Positions 1 to 5,231 of a DNA stretch of 5,240 bases are shown here, piece by piece (within the stretch, counting starts at the first letter, position 1; each line of letters starts with the position of its first letter). The translations under genes were made by a program, and so were the position numbers. The notes under the pieces are model-generated. The model was not told where the DNA came from and searched no databases. It saw only the letters and a program-made list of their open reading frames with translations. Origin of the DNA: Bacteroidota bacterium (GTDB taxonomy: Bacteria; Bacteroidota; Bacteroidia; Bacteroidales; Prolixibacteraceae); the NCBI GenBank assembly GCA_030695265.1, contig JAUYTA010001045.1, positions 1 through 5,240 on the forward strand. Direction: 5' to 3'.

Positions 1-1
1 A

Positions 2-136
2 AACAATTCGCCAGCAAAGCCGCAAAATAATTGTAGAAATCAGTACCCAAATAATCGGGTAAGGAGCGGATTACCAGAGGAAAAATATATTCAAATGCTC
101 AGACTTAAAGATGAAATAGAATCCTACAAAAATTAG
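2..136 (+). CDS. Possible 3' end of an upstream gene (partial, uncertain)
   Basis: The frame starting at base 2 is open from the window edge to a TAG at 134-136, giving 44 residues and no start in view. The last 20 or so residues (around LPEEKYIQMLRLKDEIESYKN's core, EEKYIQMLRLKDEIE) have the charged and hydrophobic pattern of an amphipathic helix, which is the main reason to think it could be real. Against this, the other two forward frames are also open at the edge for shorter distances (stops at 28-30 and 60-62), so the frame choice is weak. I do not recognise a family. It could equally be decayed or non-coding DNA. Confidence 0.25.
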   Translation, partial: NNSPAKPQNNCRNQYPNNRVRSGLPEEKYIQMLRLKDEIESYKN

Positions 137-159
137 CCAAATCCTGAATATTTTTACCT

Positions 160-180
160 CTCCTTGTAAACGAGAAGTAG
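160..180 (+). repeat. Degenerate copy of a short intergenic repeat, inverted relative to 1653-1673
   Basis: The 21 bases here, centred on CTTGTAAACGAG, match the reverse complement of 1653-1673 at 17 of 21 positions by eye. The two copies lie on opposite sides of the ATPase gene in opposite orientation. The copy near 1653 forms a stem-loop; this one keeps only part of the dyad (CTC at one end, GAG at the other). It is probably a decayed member of a dispersed intergenic repeat rather than a working site. Confidence 0.35.
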
Positions 181-216
181 TTAAAAGAACTTTTCAATAG
201 CAATTAGTAATAATTC

Positions 217-252
217 TCATTAGTAATGCGAATTAGTTTGCATTACTAATGA
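217..252. promoter_or_regulatory. 13-bp perfect inverted repeat over the ATPase promoter; candidate operator
   Basis: The arms TCATTAGTAATGC (217-229) and GCATTACTAATGA (240-252) are exact reverse complements separated by 10 bases. A further direct copy of the ATTAGTAAT core lies at 203-211, 16 bases upstream of the one at 219-227; the inverted copy is at 242-250. The right arm overlaps the TTTG upstream promoter element at 237-240, so a dimeric protein bound here would be expected to compete with RNA polymerase. The binding protein is unknown and no DNA-binding regulator gene is visible in the window. The same bases could fold as an RNA hairpin only if transcription began further upstream. 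Confidence 0.6.
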
Positions 253-268
253 CAACGTTGTATATTTG
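237..268 (+). promoter_or_regulatory. Bacteroidetes-type promoter of the ATPase gene
   Basis: TTTG at 237-240, a 20-base spacer, and TATATTTG at 261-268 fit the Bacteroidetes primary sigma pattern (TTTG near -33 and TAnnTTTG near -7) with no mismatch in the fixed bases. Transcription would be expected to start around 273-277, which leaves a leader of only about 10 bases before the ATG at 286. No Shine-Dalgarno sequence is visible, which is common in this phylum. Confidence 0.7.
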
Positions 269-285
269 CAGAAAATCAATATATT

Positions 286-1500
286 ATGATGTTAGAATCG
301 CAAATAAGAGAAGTTTTCGACTATCAAAATAACTACTTAAAACAACTCCCGCCTGGAACTCCACGCGAAATTCTCAATGCAATTGATTTTTCAGATACCC
401 ATGTGAAGATATTGACAGGAGTAAGAAGATGTGGAAAAAGCACAGTACTGTTTCAACTTACAACGAAGGAAGGAATTTCCAATATTCTAAGTTTTGAAGA
501 TCCACGGTTATCATTATTTGAAGTCAATGATTTTTTCAAACTTGAAAAGATTTTTGAAGCCAATAGTGAAAATGGCATTTACTTCTTCGATGAAATTCAA
601 AATGTAAAAGGCTGGGAACGTTATGTACGAGTGTTACACGATCAAAAAAAGAAAGTAGTTATTACAGGATCGAATGCCCGGATTTTAAGTGTGGAACTCG
701 GTACGAGTTTAACAGGCAGACAAATTTCATATGAAATATTCCCCTTCTCATTTTCTGAATATTTGAATCATACGAAGTCCACTGCAAACCTTGCCAACTT
801 TTCTGACTACCTGATGTTGGGTGGTTTCCCTGAATTTTTAACATCAAAAAAAAATGATGTATTAATTAATCTCTTTAATGACTTAATATACCGCGATATT
901 GTTGTGAGACATGGGTTAAGAAACCCGGATATTGTGCGTGAATTAGGTGTTTTTCTGGCAAGTAACATCGGTAAGGTTTTTTCTTACAACAATTTGGTAA
1001 AAAATTTCGATCTCGGTTCGGGAAATACTGTAAAAACCTATATTTCGTATTTCGAAGATGCCTTTTTGTTTTTTGCTATTTCCCGATTTAGCTATTCGTT
1101 TCAGCAACAAATTAAAAACCCAAAAAAAATATATGGTATTGATACAGGACTAATTGCAACCCTTTCCATGTCGTTTTCAAAAGACAAAGGCAGATTGCTT
1201 GAAAACAAAGTTTTTATTCATTTAAAAAGAATGGGGAAAGAGATTCATTATTACCAACAAAATGGGGAATGTGATTTTATTGTTTCGAAAAATAAGCATA
1301 TTGAATTTGCTGTACAGGTTTGTTATGAATTAACACCTGAAAACTTAGACAGGGAATTGAATGGACTTTTGGAAGCAATGACTGAACTAAATCTTCAGGA
1401 AGGATATATTTTGACAATGGATCAGCAGGAACAACTTGAAAAAAATGGTTATAAGATTCAGGTAATACCGGTTTGGAAATGGATGACTGAACAACCTTAA
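286..1500 (+). CDS. AAA-type ATPase with C-terminal DUF4143 domain
   Basis: This 404-residue protein is probably cytoplasmic and joins an AAA_14-type P-loop ATPase domain (about residues 35-165) to a DUF4143 region (about 200-350). Visible motifs are the Walker A GVRRCGKST (45-53), the Walker B strand IYFFDEIQ with D102 and E103, a sensor-1-like VVITGSNA (124-131), the LTGR segment (142-145), LGGFPE (178-183) and YGIDTGLI (283-290). The C-terminal part resembles a PD-(D/E)xK nuclease-like fold (E306, ECDF at 328-331, VQVC at 343-346), but the expected lysine is Cys346, so nuclease activity is doubtful. The length is normal for the family. Two ATGs are adjacent at 286 and 289; either may start. 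It has its own promoter and no operon partner. One sampled 60-base line is 18/60 G+C against 28/60 in dnaB, which suggests transfer. The cellular role of this family is not established. Confidence 0.9.
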   Translation: MMLESQIREVFDYQNNYLKQLPPGTPREILNAIDFSDTHVKILTGVRRCGKSTVLFQLTTKEGISNILSFEDPRLSLFEVNDFFKLEKIFEANSENGIYFFDEIQNVKGWERYVRVLHDQKKKVVITGSNARILSVELGTSLTGRQISYEIFPFSFSEYLNHTKSTANLANFSDYLMLGGFPEFLTSKKNDVLINLFNDLIYRDIVVRHGLRNPDIVRELGVFLASNIGKVFSYNNLVKNFDLGSGNTVKTYISYFEDAFLFFAISRFSYSFQQQIKNPKKIYGIDTGLIATLSMSFSKDKGRLLENKVFIHLKRMGKEIHYYQQNGECDFIVSKNKHIEFAVQVCYELTPENLDRELNGLLEAMTELNLQEGYILTMDQQEQLEKNGYKIQVIPVWKWMTEQP

Positions 1501-1652
1501 CGCAACCCGCATTATAAAAATTCTCGTCAATCCACCTCACAACCTCATCAACTAATTTTGCTTCCCGAACCAATGAAGCCGAACGGTTTAAACTAATTTG
1601 TTCCGGCAAAGTTCAGCACATATCCTTTCGATTTAGATAACACTTTTCCCAT

Positions 1653-1680
1653 CTCCTCCCCGTTTACAACGAGGGGTGAG
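1653..1680. repeat. Imperfect stem-loop repeat
   Basis: CTC at 1653-1655 pairs with GAG at 1678-1680, the CCCC run at 1658-1661 pairs with GGGG at 1673-1677, and GTT pairs with AAC around a short TAC loop, with one bulged A and one mismatch. No T-tract follows on either strand, so it does not look like an intrinsic terminator. The 1653-1673 part resembles the reverse complement of 160-180. It is most likely a member of a dispersed intergenic palindromic repeat family. Confidence 0.45.
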
Positions 1681-1841
1681 CGGTTCCGCATTTGCAATGT
1701 AATAAACCCAGCATTCAGCATAATTACACATGTAAAAATCAACGCTACCGGATTTGAAGTAAAATGAAAATTGCACATAAACCAAAGAATTTTTGTGAAT
1801 AACTTAATATCCCTTTAAGACCAAAAGGTATCCTTTTTTTT

Positions 1842-1849
1842 TACCTTTG
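1842..1849 (+). promoter_or_regulatory. Likely -7 element of the dnaB promoter
   Basis: TACCTTTG fits the Bacteroidetes TAnnTTTG element. No exact TTTG lies at the expected distance upstream (TTTAAG at 1814-1819 is the closest), so the promoter is less certain than the one before the ATPase gene. AAAGGTA at 1824-1830 and TACCTTT at 1842-1848 form a 7-bp inverted repeat around a T-rich 11-base loop, so the element is itself part of a small dyad. Transcription starting near 1856 would give a leader of about 57 bases. Confidence 0.45.
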
Positions 1850-1912
1850 AAACCCTGCAAAAATTTCAGAATGCAGAAAAACATATAATTCTATTGCTTG
1901 AATTTCAGAAAC

Positions 1913-3484
1913 ATGGCCGGAGAAAGAAAAAATTACCAGCAAACAAATAAAATGACCATTGAGCAAGTCAACGCTCAATACGGAAAAATCCCGCCACAGG
2001 CCATTGAAGTAGAAGAAGCTGTTTTGGGCGCACTGATGCTCGAACGCGATGCCTACATTACAGTTGCCGACATCATCGACACCAAAAGTTTTTACAAGGA
2101 AGAACATCAGAAGATTTTTGATGTGATCAAATACTTGTCAACCCACGAAAAACCGGTTGACTTGCTGATGGTTACCCAGGAACTAAAAAACCGGGAAAAG
2201 CTGGAAGAAGTGGGAGGTCCGCTGATGATCACCCAGTTGACTTCGAAAGTTGCTTCGGCGGCTCACATCGAGTTCCATTCGCGCATCATCGCACAAAAAT
2301 TCATGCAGCGCGAAATGATCCGCGTTTCAACAGAAATTCAGACCAAAGCATACGACGACACCATTGATGTGGACGATTTGATTGACTTTTCGGAAACGGC
2401 GCTTTTTTCGGTTGCGGAAGGAAATATCAAGAAGGAATCGATGCCCATCAAACCACTTTTACGCGAGGCAGCGCTTCTGATCGAAGAGGCTTCGAAACGT
2501 GAAGACGGTCTGAGTGGAGTACCGAGCGGGTTTACCGCAATGGACCGCATTACTTCAGGATGGCAAAAGACCGACCTGATCATTATTGCCGCCCGTCCTT
2601 CGATGGGAAAAACAGCTTTTGTTTTATCGATGGCGCGCAACATGGCCGTCGAACACAAAGTTCCGGTCGCTGTATTTTCTCTTGAAATGTCCTCCATTCA
2701 GCTGGTTAACCGCTTGATTTCATCCGAAACTGAAATCGGTGGCGAGAAAATAAAAAACGGACGGCTGCAAGGTTGGGAATGGGACCACTTCCACCGCAAA
2801 CTGGCGGTTTTAGACGATGCCCCTCTTTTTATCGACGATACTCCCGCCTTGTCTATTTTCGAATTCAGGGCCAAATGCCGCCGCCTGAAAATGCAGCACA
2901 ACATTGGCGCTGTGATTGTCGATTACCTTCAGTTGATGACTGCCGGTACCGACAACAAAGGTAGTCGCGAACAGGAAGTAAGTATGATTTCGCGCTCGTT
3001 GAAAGCCATTGGCAAGGAATTGAACATTCCGGTCATCGCACTTTCTCAGTTGAACCGTTCGGTCGAATCGCGTGAAGGAAAACGCCCACAGCTTTCCGAC
3101 CTTCGTGAATCGGGCGCCATCGAGCAGGATGCCGACATCGTTTTGTTTATTCACCGCCCCGAATACTACGGAATTACCGAAGACGAAAACAATAATTCGC
3201 TCATCGGTGTGGCCGAAATTATTATTGCCAAACACAGAAACGGCGCTGTGGGCGATGTCAGACTTTCCTTCAAGAAAAACCTGGCCAAATTCTCCGACAT
3301 GGAAAATATTATTCCTGAAGAAATTGGCGGCGGACAATACGGTCAAAAAATGCAGTCGAAAATGAATGAAGATTCCGGAGAATCCTACCGCAGTAAATCA
3401 GGGGCGATACCGGTCAATGCATCGTTCGAAGATGAAAAATTTAGTCATTACGGAAATTCTGGAAGCAATGATGTACCATTCTAA
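1913..3484 (+). CDS. dnaB: Replicative DNA helicase DnaB
   Basis: DnaB is the hexameric helicase that unwinds the replication fork and binds DnaG primase. The ATG at 1913 gives 523 residues; an in-frame TTG at 1898 is a weaker start, and the N-terminus from 1913 fits Bacteroidetes DnaB proteins. Residues about 25-127 form the N-terminal helical domain (KIPPQAIEVEEAVLGALMLE) and about 190-460 the RecA-like motor. Visible motifs are the Walker A ARPSMGKTA (227-235), the catalytic glutamate in FSLEMS (E258), the Walker B IVDYLQ (D337), SQLNRSVE (378-385, Q379), SDLRESGAIEQDADIV (395-410), and the arginine finger region AKHRNG (R442). No intein interrupts it, although DnaB is a frequent intein host. 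The last 50 or so residues are a flexible Gly/Ser/Asn-rich tail ending in NDVPF, which resembles the tip of SSB proteins. The 3' end overlaps the next gene by 17 bases. Confidence 0.97.
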   Translation: MAGERKNYQQTNKMTIEQVNAQYGKIPPQAIEVEEAVLGALMLERDAYITVADIIDTKSFYKEEHQKIFDVIKYLSTHEKPVDLLMVTQELKNREKLEEVGGPLMITQLTSKVASAAHIEFHSRIIAQKFMQREMIRVSTEIQTKAYDDTIDVDDLIDFSETALFSVAEGNIKKESMPIKPLLREAALLIEEASKREDGLSGVPSGFTAMDRITSGWQKTDLIIIAARPSMGKTAFVLSMARNMAVEHKVPVAVFSLEMSSIQLVNRLISSETEIGGEKIKNGRLQGWEWDHFHRKLAVLDDAPLFIDDTPALSIFEFRAKCRRLKMQHNIGAVIVDYLQLMTAGTDNKGSREQEVSMISRSLKAIGKELNIPVIALSQLNRSVESREGKRPQLSDLRESGAIEQDADIVLFIHRPEYYGITEDENNNSLIGVAEIIIAKHRNGAVGDVRLSFKKNLAKFSDMENIIPEEIGGGQYGQKMQSKMNEDSGESYRSKSGAIPVNASFEDEKFSHYGNSGSNDVPF

Positions 3485-4745
3485 TAAATACTTCAGGTTG
3501 TTGCTCGTTGCAATGTTGGTTTTGCTCATCCAAACAGCAAATGCGGCTTTTATTTTAATCCCGATGGATGAAAAACAAAGCAACCATTTAAAATCATACG
3601 GCATAACCTACTGGACACTGGAACAAGGTATTGAAGTTAAATGGCTGCTCAATTACCGCGGCGGAAGTTTCCTGATTCAACATCAGCAGGCCATTGCAAG
3701 TGAATGTTTGGTGCGGGGCGTAAGTTTCGAAACCCTTGCCGACGGGCAGGCAAACAATTTACTGGCCGAAATTTCGCGCGAAGATGTCAATCAGAATGCG
3801 ATAAGTATGCAGAAAGCGCCGAAAGTTGCCGTTTATTCACCACCCAACAAACAACCGTGGGACGATGCAGTAACGCTGGTTTTAACGTATGCTGAAATTA
3901 AATTTGATGTCATTTACGATGAAGAAATCCTGAATGGTAAACTGAAGGACTACGATTGGCTACACCTTCACCACGAAGATTTTACTGGTCAGTTCGGGAA
4001 ATTCTATCAGGCATACCAGCATGTGGCATGGTATCAGGAAGAAGTTCGGACAAATAGGGAACTTGCACAAAAGATGGGTTTCATGAAGGTTTCTGAAATG
4101 AAGAAAGTGATTACCCGTGATATCCATCAGTTCATTGAAAACGGCGGATTTCTTTTCGCCATGTGCGCCGCTACCGATACCTACGACATAACACAATCTG
4201 CTCAAGGCATCGACATTTGCGAATCGATGTATGATGGCGATCCGGCCGATCCGCACATGAACGAACACCTTGATTTTGAACACACGTTGGCTTTTCACAA
4301 TTTCAAAATCAATCGCAATCCGTATGAATATGAGTTCTCGGACATTGATGTTTCCGACAGCAGGAAAGTCCCCCGCGAACAGGATTATTTCACCCTTTTC
4401 CAGTTTTCAGCAAAATGGGACCCCGTGCCAACCATGTTGTGCCAGAACCATGTAAACATGATCAAAGGATTCATGGGACAAACCACTGCCTTCGACAAAA
4501 ACCTGGTAAAGCCCAATGTTTTAATAATGGGCGAAAACAAAGCCGCCAACGAAGCCCGATACCTGCACGGCGAACAAGGCAAAGGGTTTTGGACTTTCTA
4601 CGGAGGTCATGATCCGGAAGATTACCAGCATTTTGTAGGCGACCCGGCTACCGACCTTAACTTACACCCGAATTCGCCCGGTTATCGTTTAATCCTGTAC
4701 AACGTTTTATTTCCGGCAGCAAAGAAGAAGAAGCAAAAGACTTAA
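3468..4745 (+). CDS. Exported amidotransferase-fold-like protein (family often named 'asparagine synthetase B')
   Basis: The call is 425 residues from ATG 3468; ATG 3471 is adjacent and better spaced from a weak GGAAG at 3461-3465. The frame is open further upstream to an ATG at 3366, but those codons lie inside dnaB, and only the 3468/3471 starts put a signal peptide at the N-terminus: K7 and R10, a hydrophobic core at 11-22, and likely cleavage after ANA at 26. There is no lipobox, so the product is probably periplasmic. From memory, Bacteroidetes homologues are labelled asparagine synthetase B, but there is no N-terminal catalytic cysteine (MCGI) and no SGGxDS ATP-binding motif. The alternation VAVYSP (120-125), LHLHHEDF (165-172), GGFLFAMCAATD (226-237) and FYGGHDPEDY (377-386) resembles a class I glutamine-amidotransferase or ThuA-like fold with Cys233 and His381 as candidate catalytic residues; that is inference. 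The substrate is unknown. The C-terminus is lysine-rich. Confidence 0.85.
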   Translation: MMYHSNKYFRLLLVAMLVLLIQTANAAFILIPMDEKQSNHLKSYGITYWTLEQGIEVKWLLNYRGGSFLIQHQQAIASECLVRGVSFETLADGQANNLLAEISREDVNQNAISMQKAPKVAVYSPPNKQPWDDAVTLVLTYAEIKFDVIYDEEILNGKLKDYDWLHLHHEDFTGQFGKFYQAYQHVAWYQEEVRTNRELAQKMGFMKVSEMKKVITRDIHQFIENGGFLFAMCAATDTYDITQSAQGIDICESMYDGDPADPHMNEHLDFEHTLAFHNFKINRNPYEYEFSDIDVSDSRKVPREQDYFTLFQFSAKWDPVPTMLCQNHVNMIKGFMGQTTAFDKNLVKPNVLIMGENKAANEARYLHGEQGKGFWTFYGGHDPEDYQHFVGDPATDLNLHPNSPGYRLILYNVLFPAAKKKKQKT

Positions 4746-4746
4746 A

Positions 4747-4778
4747 CAGTGGTCAGTCGCAATGTTCAGTGTTCAGTC
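4747..4778 (+). repeat. Degenerate GTTCAGT tandem repeat
   Basis: Two exact 7-base units GTTCAGT sit in tandem at 4764-4777, preceded by the related GGTCAGTC at 4751-4758 and CAGTG at 4747-4751. A weaker echo, TCAGTCATTCAGT, lies at 5055-5067. Tracts of this kind, built on variants of TGTTCAGTG, are something I recall from intergenic DNA of Bacteroidetes genomes; no function is known to me. Confidence 0.5.
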
Positions 4779-4848
4779 AAAAGCGCTACCGTGTACCCAC
4801 ATCTATTTATAATTGTACAATACATAATGGACAATAGAAAAAATAGAA

Positions 4849-4890
4849 CGCGGATTTACACGGGTTTAGCGGATGAAAAACGGATTTATA
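4849..4890 (+). repeat. Degenerate CGGATTTACA-type tandem repeat
   Basis: Four units of about 10 bases follow one another: CGGATTTACA (4851-4860), CGGGTTTAG (4861-4869), CGGATGAAAAA (4870-4880) and CGGATTTATA (4881-4890). They match the general form of the 'CGGATTACACGGAT' intergenic tracts that I recall as common in Bacteroidetes. The tract is too irregular to be a CRISPR array and has no spacers. Confidence 0.5.
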
Positions 4891-4908
4891 TTCCAATAAA
4901 TTGGAATA
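4889..4908. repeat. 20-bp near-perfect palindrome
   Basis: TATTCCAAT (4889-4897) and ATTGGAATA (4900-4908) are exact reverse complements around a central AA. The 2-base centre is too tight for a good RNA hairpin, which makes a DNA site for a dimeric protein, or simple repeat structure, more likely. It adjoins the CGGAT repeat tract. Confidence 0.5.
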
Positions 4909-5103
4909 GATTCGAAAAAAGACAAATTAGGATAGTGGTTGACTGATAATTTTATACGCGTTTCTTTAGAAAATCATCCCGACTTGTCAGCGATTTTTCA
5001 GGTGGTTTTCATTTTAGTGTATGTTGCATAATTTACTCATTTAGAATTGGTTAATCAGTCATTCAGTAGAATTAAATATGGCGGCATTTTTTATCACTAA
5101 TAA

Positions 5104-5124
5104 GGGAATAAGGTTGCTTTTCCC
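5104..5124 (+). repeat. Short hairpin carrying an AATAAGG repeat unit
   Basis: GGGAA (5104-5108) can pair with TTCCC (5120-5124) around an 11-base loop. The left side contains two tandem 8-base units, AATAAGGG (5099-5106) and AATAAGGT (5107-5114). The same AATAAGG core recurs at 5159-5165 and, inverted, at 5187-5193, which ties this element to the nested palindrome downstream. Confidence 0.4.
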
Positions 5125-5133
5125 CTGTTAGCC

Positions 5134-5218
5134 TTTCTACTGAGGTTTGATGGAAAAAAATAAGGTTTTTTTTGAAAACATAAAAACCTTATTTTCAATT
5201 TGTTAACCTTAGTAGAAA
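5134..5218. repeat. Nested double inverted repeat, 85 bases, over a promoter
   Basis: The outer arms TTTCTACTGAGGTT (5134-5147) and AACCTTAGTAGAAA (5205-5218) pair over 14 positions with a single G-T wobble. The inner arms AAAATAAGGTTTTT (5157-5170) and AAAAACCTTATTTT (5182-5195) pair perfectly over 14. The two stems share one centre (5176), with a symmetric 9-by-9 internal loop and an 11-base apical loop. Each half contains two GGTT-type units spaced 20 bases apart, about two helical turns. The right outer arm lies between the two promoter elements of 5199-5231. It could be an operator, a mobile-element end, or an RNA hairpin; with so few G-C pairs and no clear downstream T-tract after the outer stem it is a weak terminator candidate. 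Confidence 0.65.
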
Positions 5219-5231
5219 AGTTATACATTTG
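5199..5231 (+). promoter_or_regulatory. Bacteroidetes-type promoter reading out of the window
   Basis: TTTG at 5199-5202, a 21-base spacer, and TACATTTG at 5224-5231 fit the Bacteroidetes promoter pattern in all fixed bases. Transcription would begin around 5236-5240, at the window edge, so the gene it serves lies just beyond. The spacer contains the right arm of the nested inverted repeat, which suggests that the promoter is regulated. Confidence 0.6.

Larger units (their letters stand above)
1501..1897. other. Intergenic region without a convincing gene
   Basis: These roughly 400 bases lie between the ATPase stop and dnaB. No clear terminator hairpin with a T-tract follows the ATPase stop. 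The region holds the stem-loop repeat at 1653-1680 and, at its right end, the likely dnaB promoter. On the minus strand two short open stretches run through it (1778-1593 and 1609 onward into the ATPase gene). The first 35 or so residues of the second look protein-like (for example LVDEVVRWIDENF), but the frame starts at a TTG, is closed just upstream by TGA, and continues antisense through the ATPase gene, so I do not call it a gene. It may be a decayed fragment. Confidence 0.6.

Noticed and set aside
1898..1912. TTG start for dnaB
   Set aside because: The ATG at 1913 is a stronger start and gives the usual N-terminus; the extra five residues add nothing recognisable.
2810..3346. 178-codon minus-strand frame inside dnaB
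   Set aside because: It lies antisense to conserved DnaB motor motifs and has no recognisable domain; it is a shadow of the real gene.
3366..3467. N-terminal extension of the exported-protein frame from ATG 3366
   Set aside because: It lies wholly inside dnaB, and it would put 34 extra residues ahead of a clear signal peptide that begins at 3468 or 3471.
4849..4890. CRISPR-like array
   Set aside because: The units are about 10 bases, degenerate and contiguous, with no spacers.
4749..4946. 65-codon open frame after the exported-protein gene
   Set aside because: It begins with GTG, is composed of the degenerate repeat tracts, lacks a promoter or ribosome site, and its translation has no recognisable domain.
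5078..5131. 17-codon frame (starting MAAFFITNKG) that could be a leader peptide before the nested hairpin
   Set aside because: No promoter of the TTTG/TAnnTTTG type or Shine-Dalgarno is visible upstream, and the visible promoter at 5199-5231 lies downstream of it.
5134..5218. Integron attC site or retron RNA
   Set aside because: The arms do not carry the RYYYAAC / GTTRRRY ends of attC sites, and no reverse transcriptase or integrase is visible; the resemblance is only a long hairpin.
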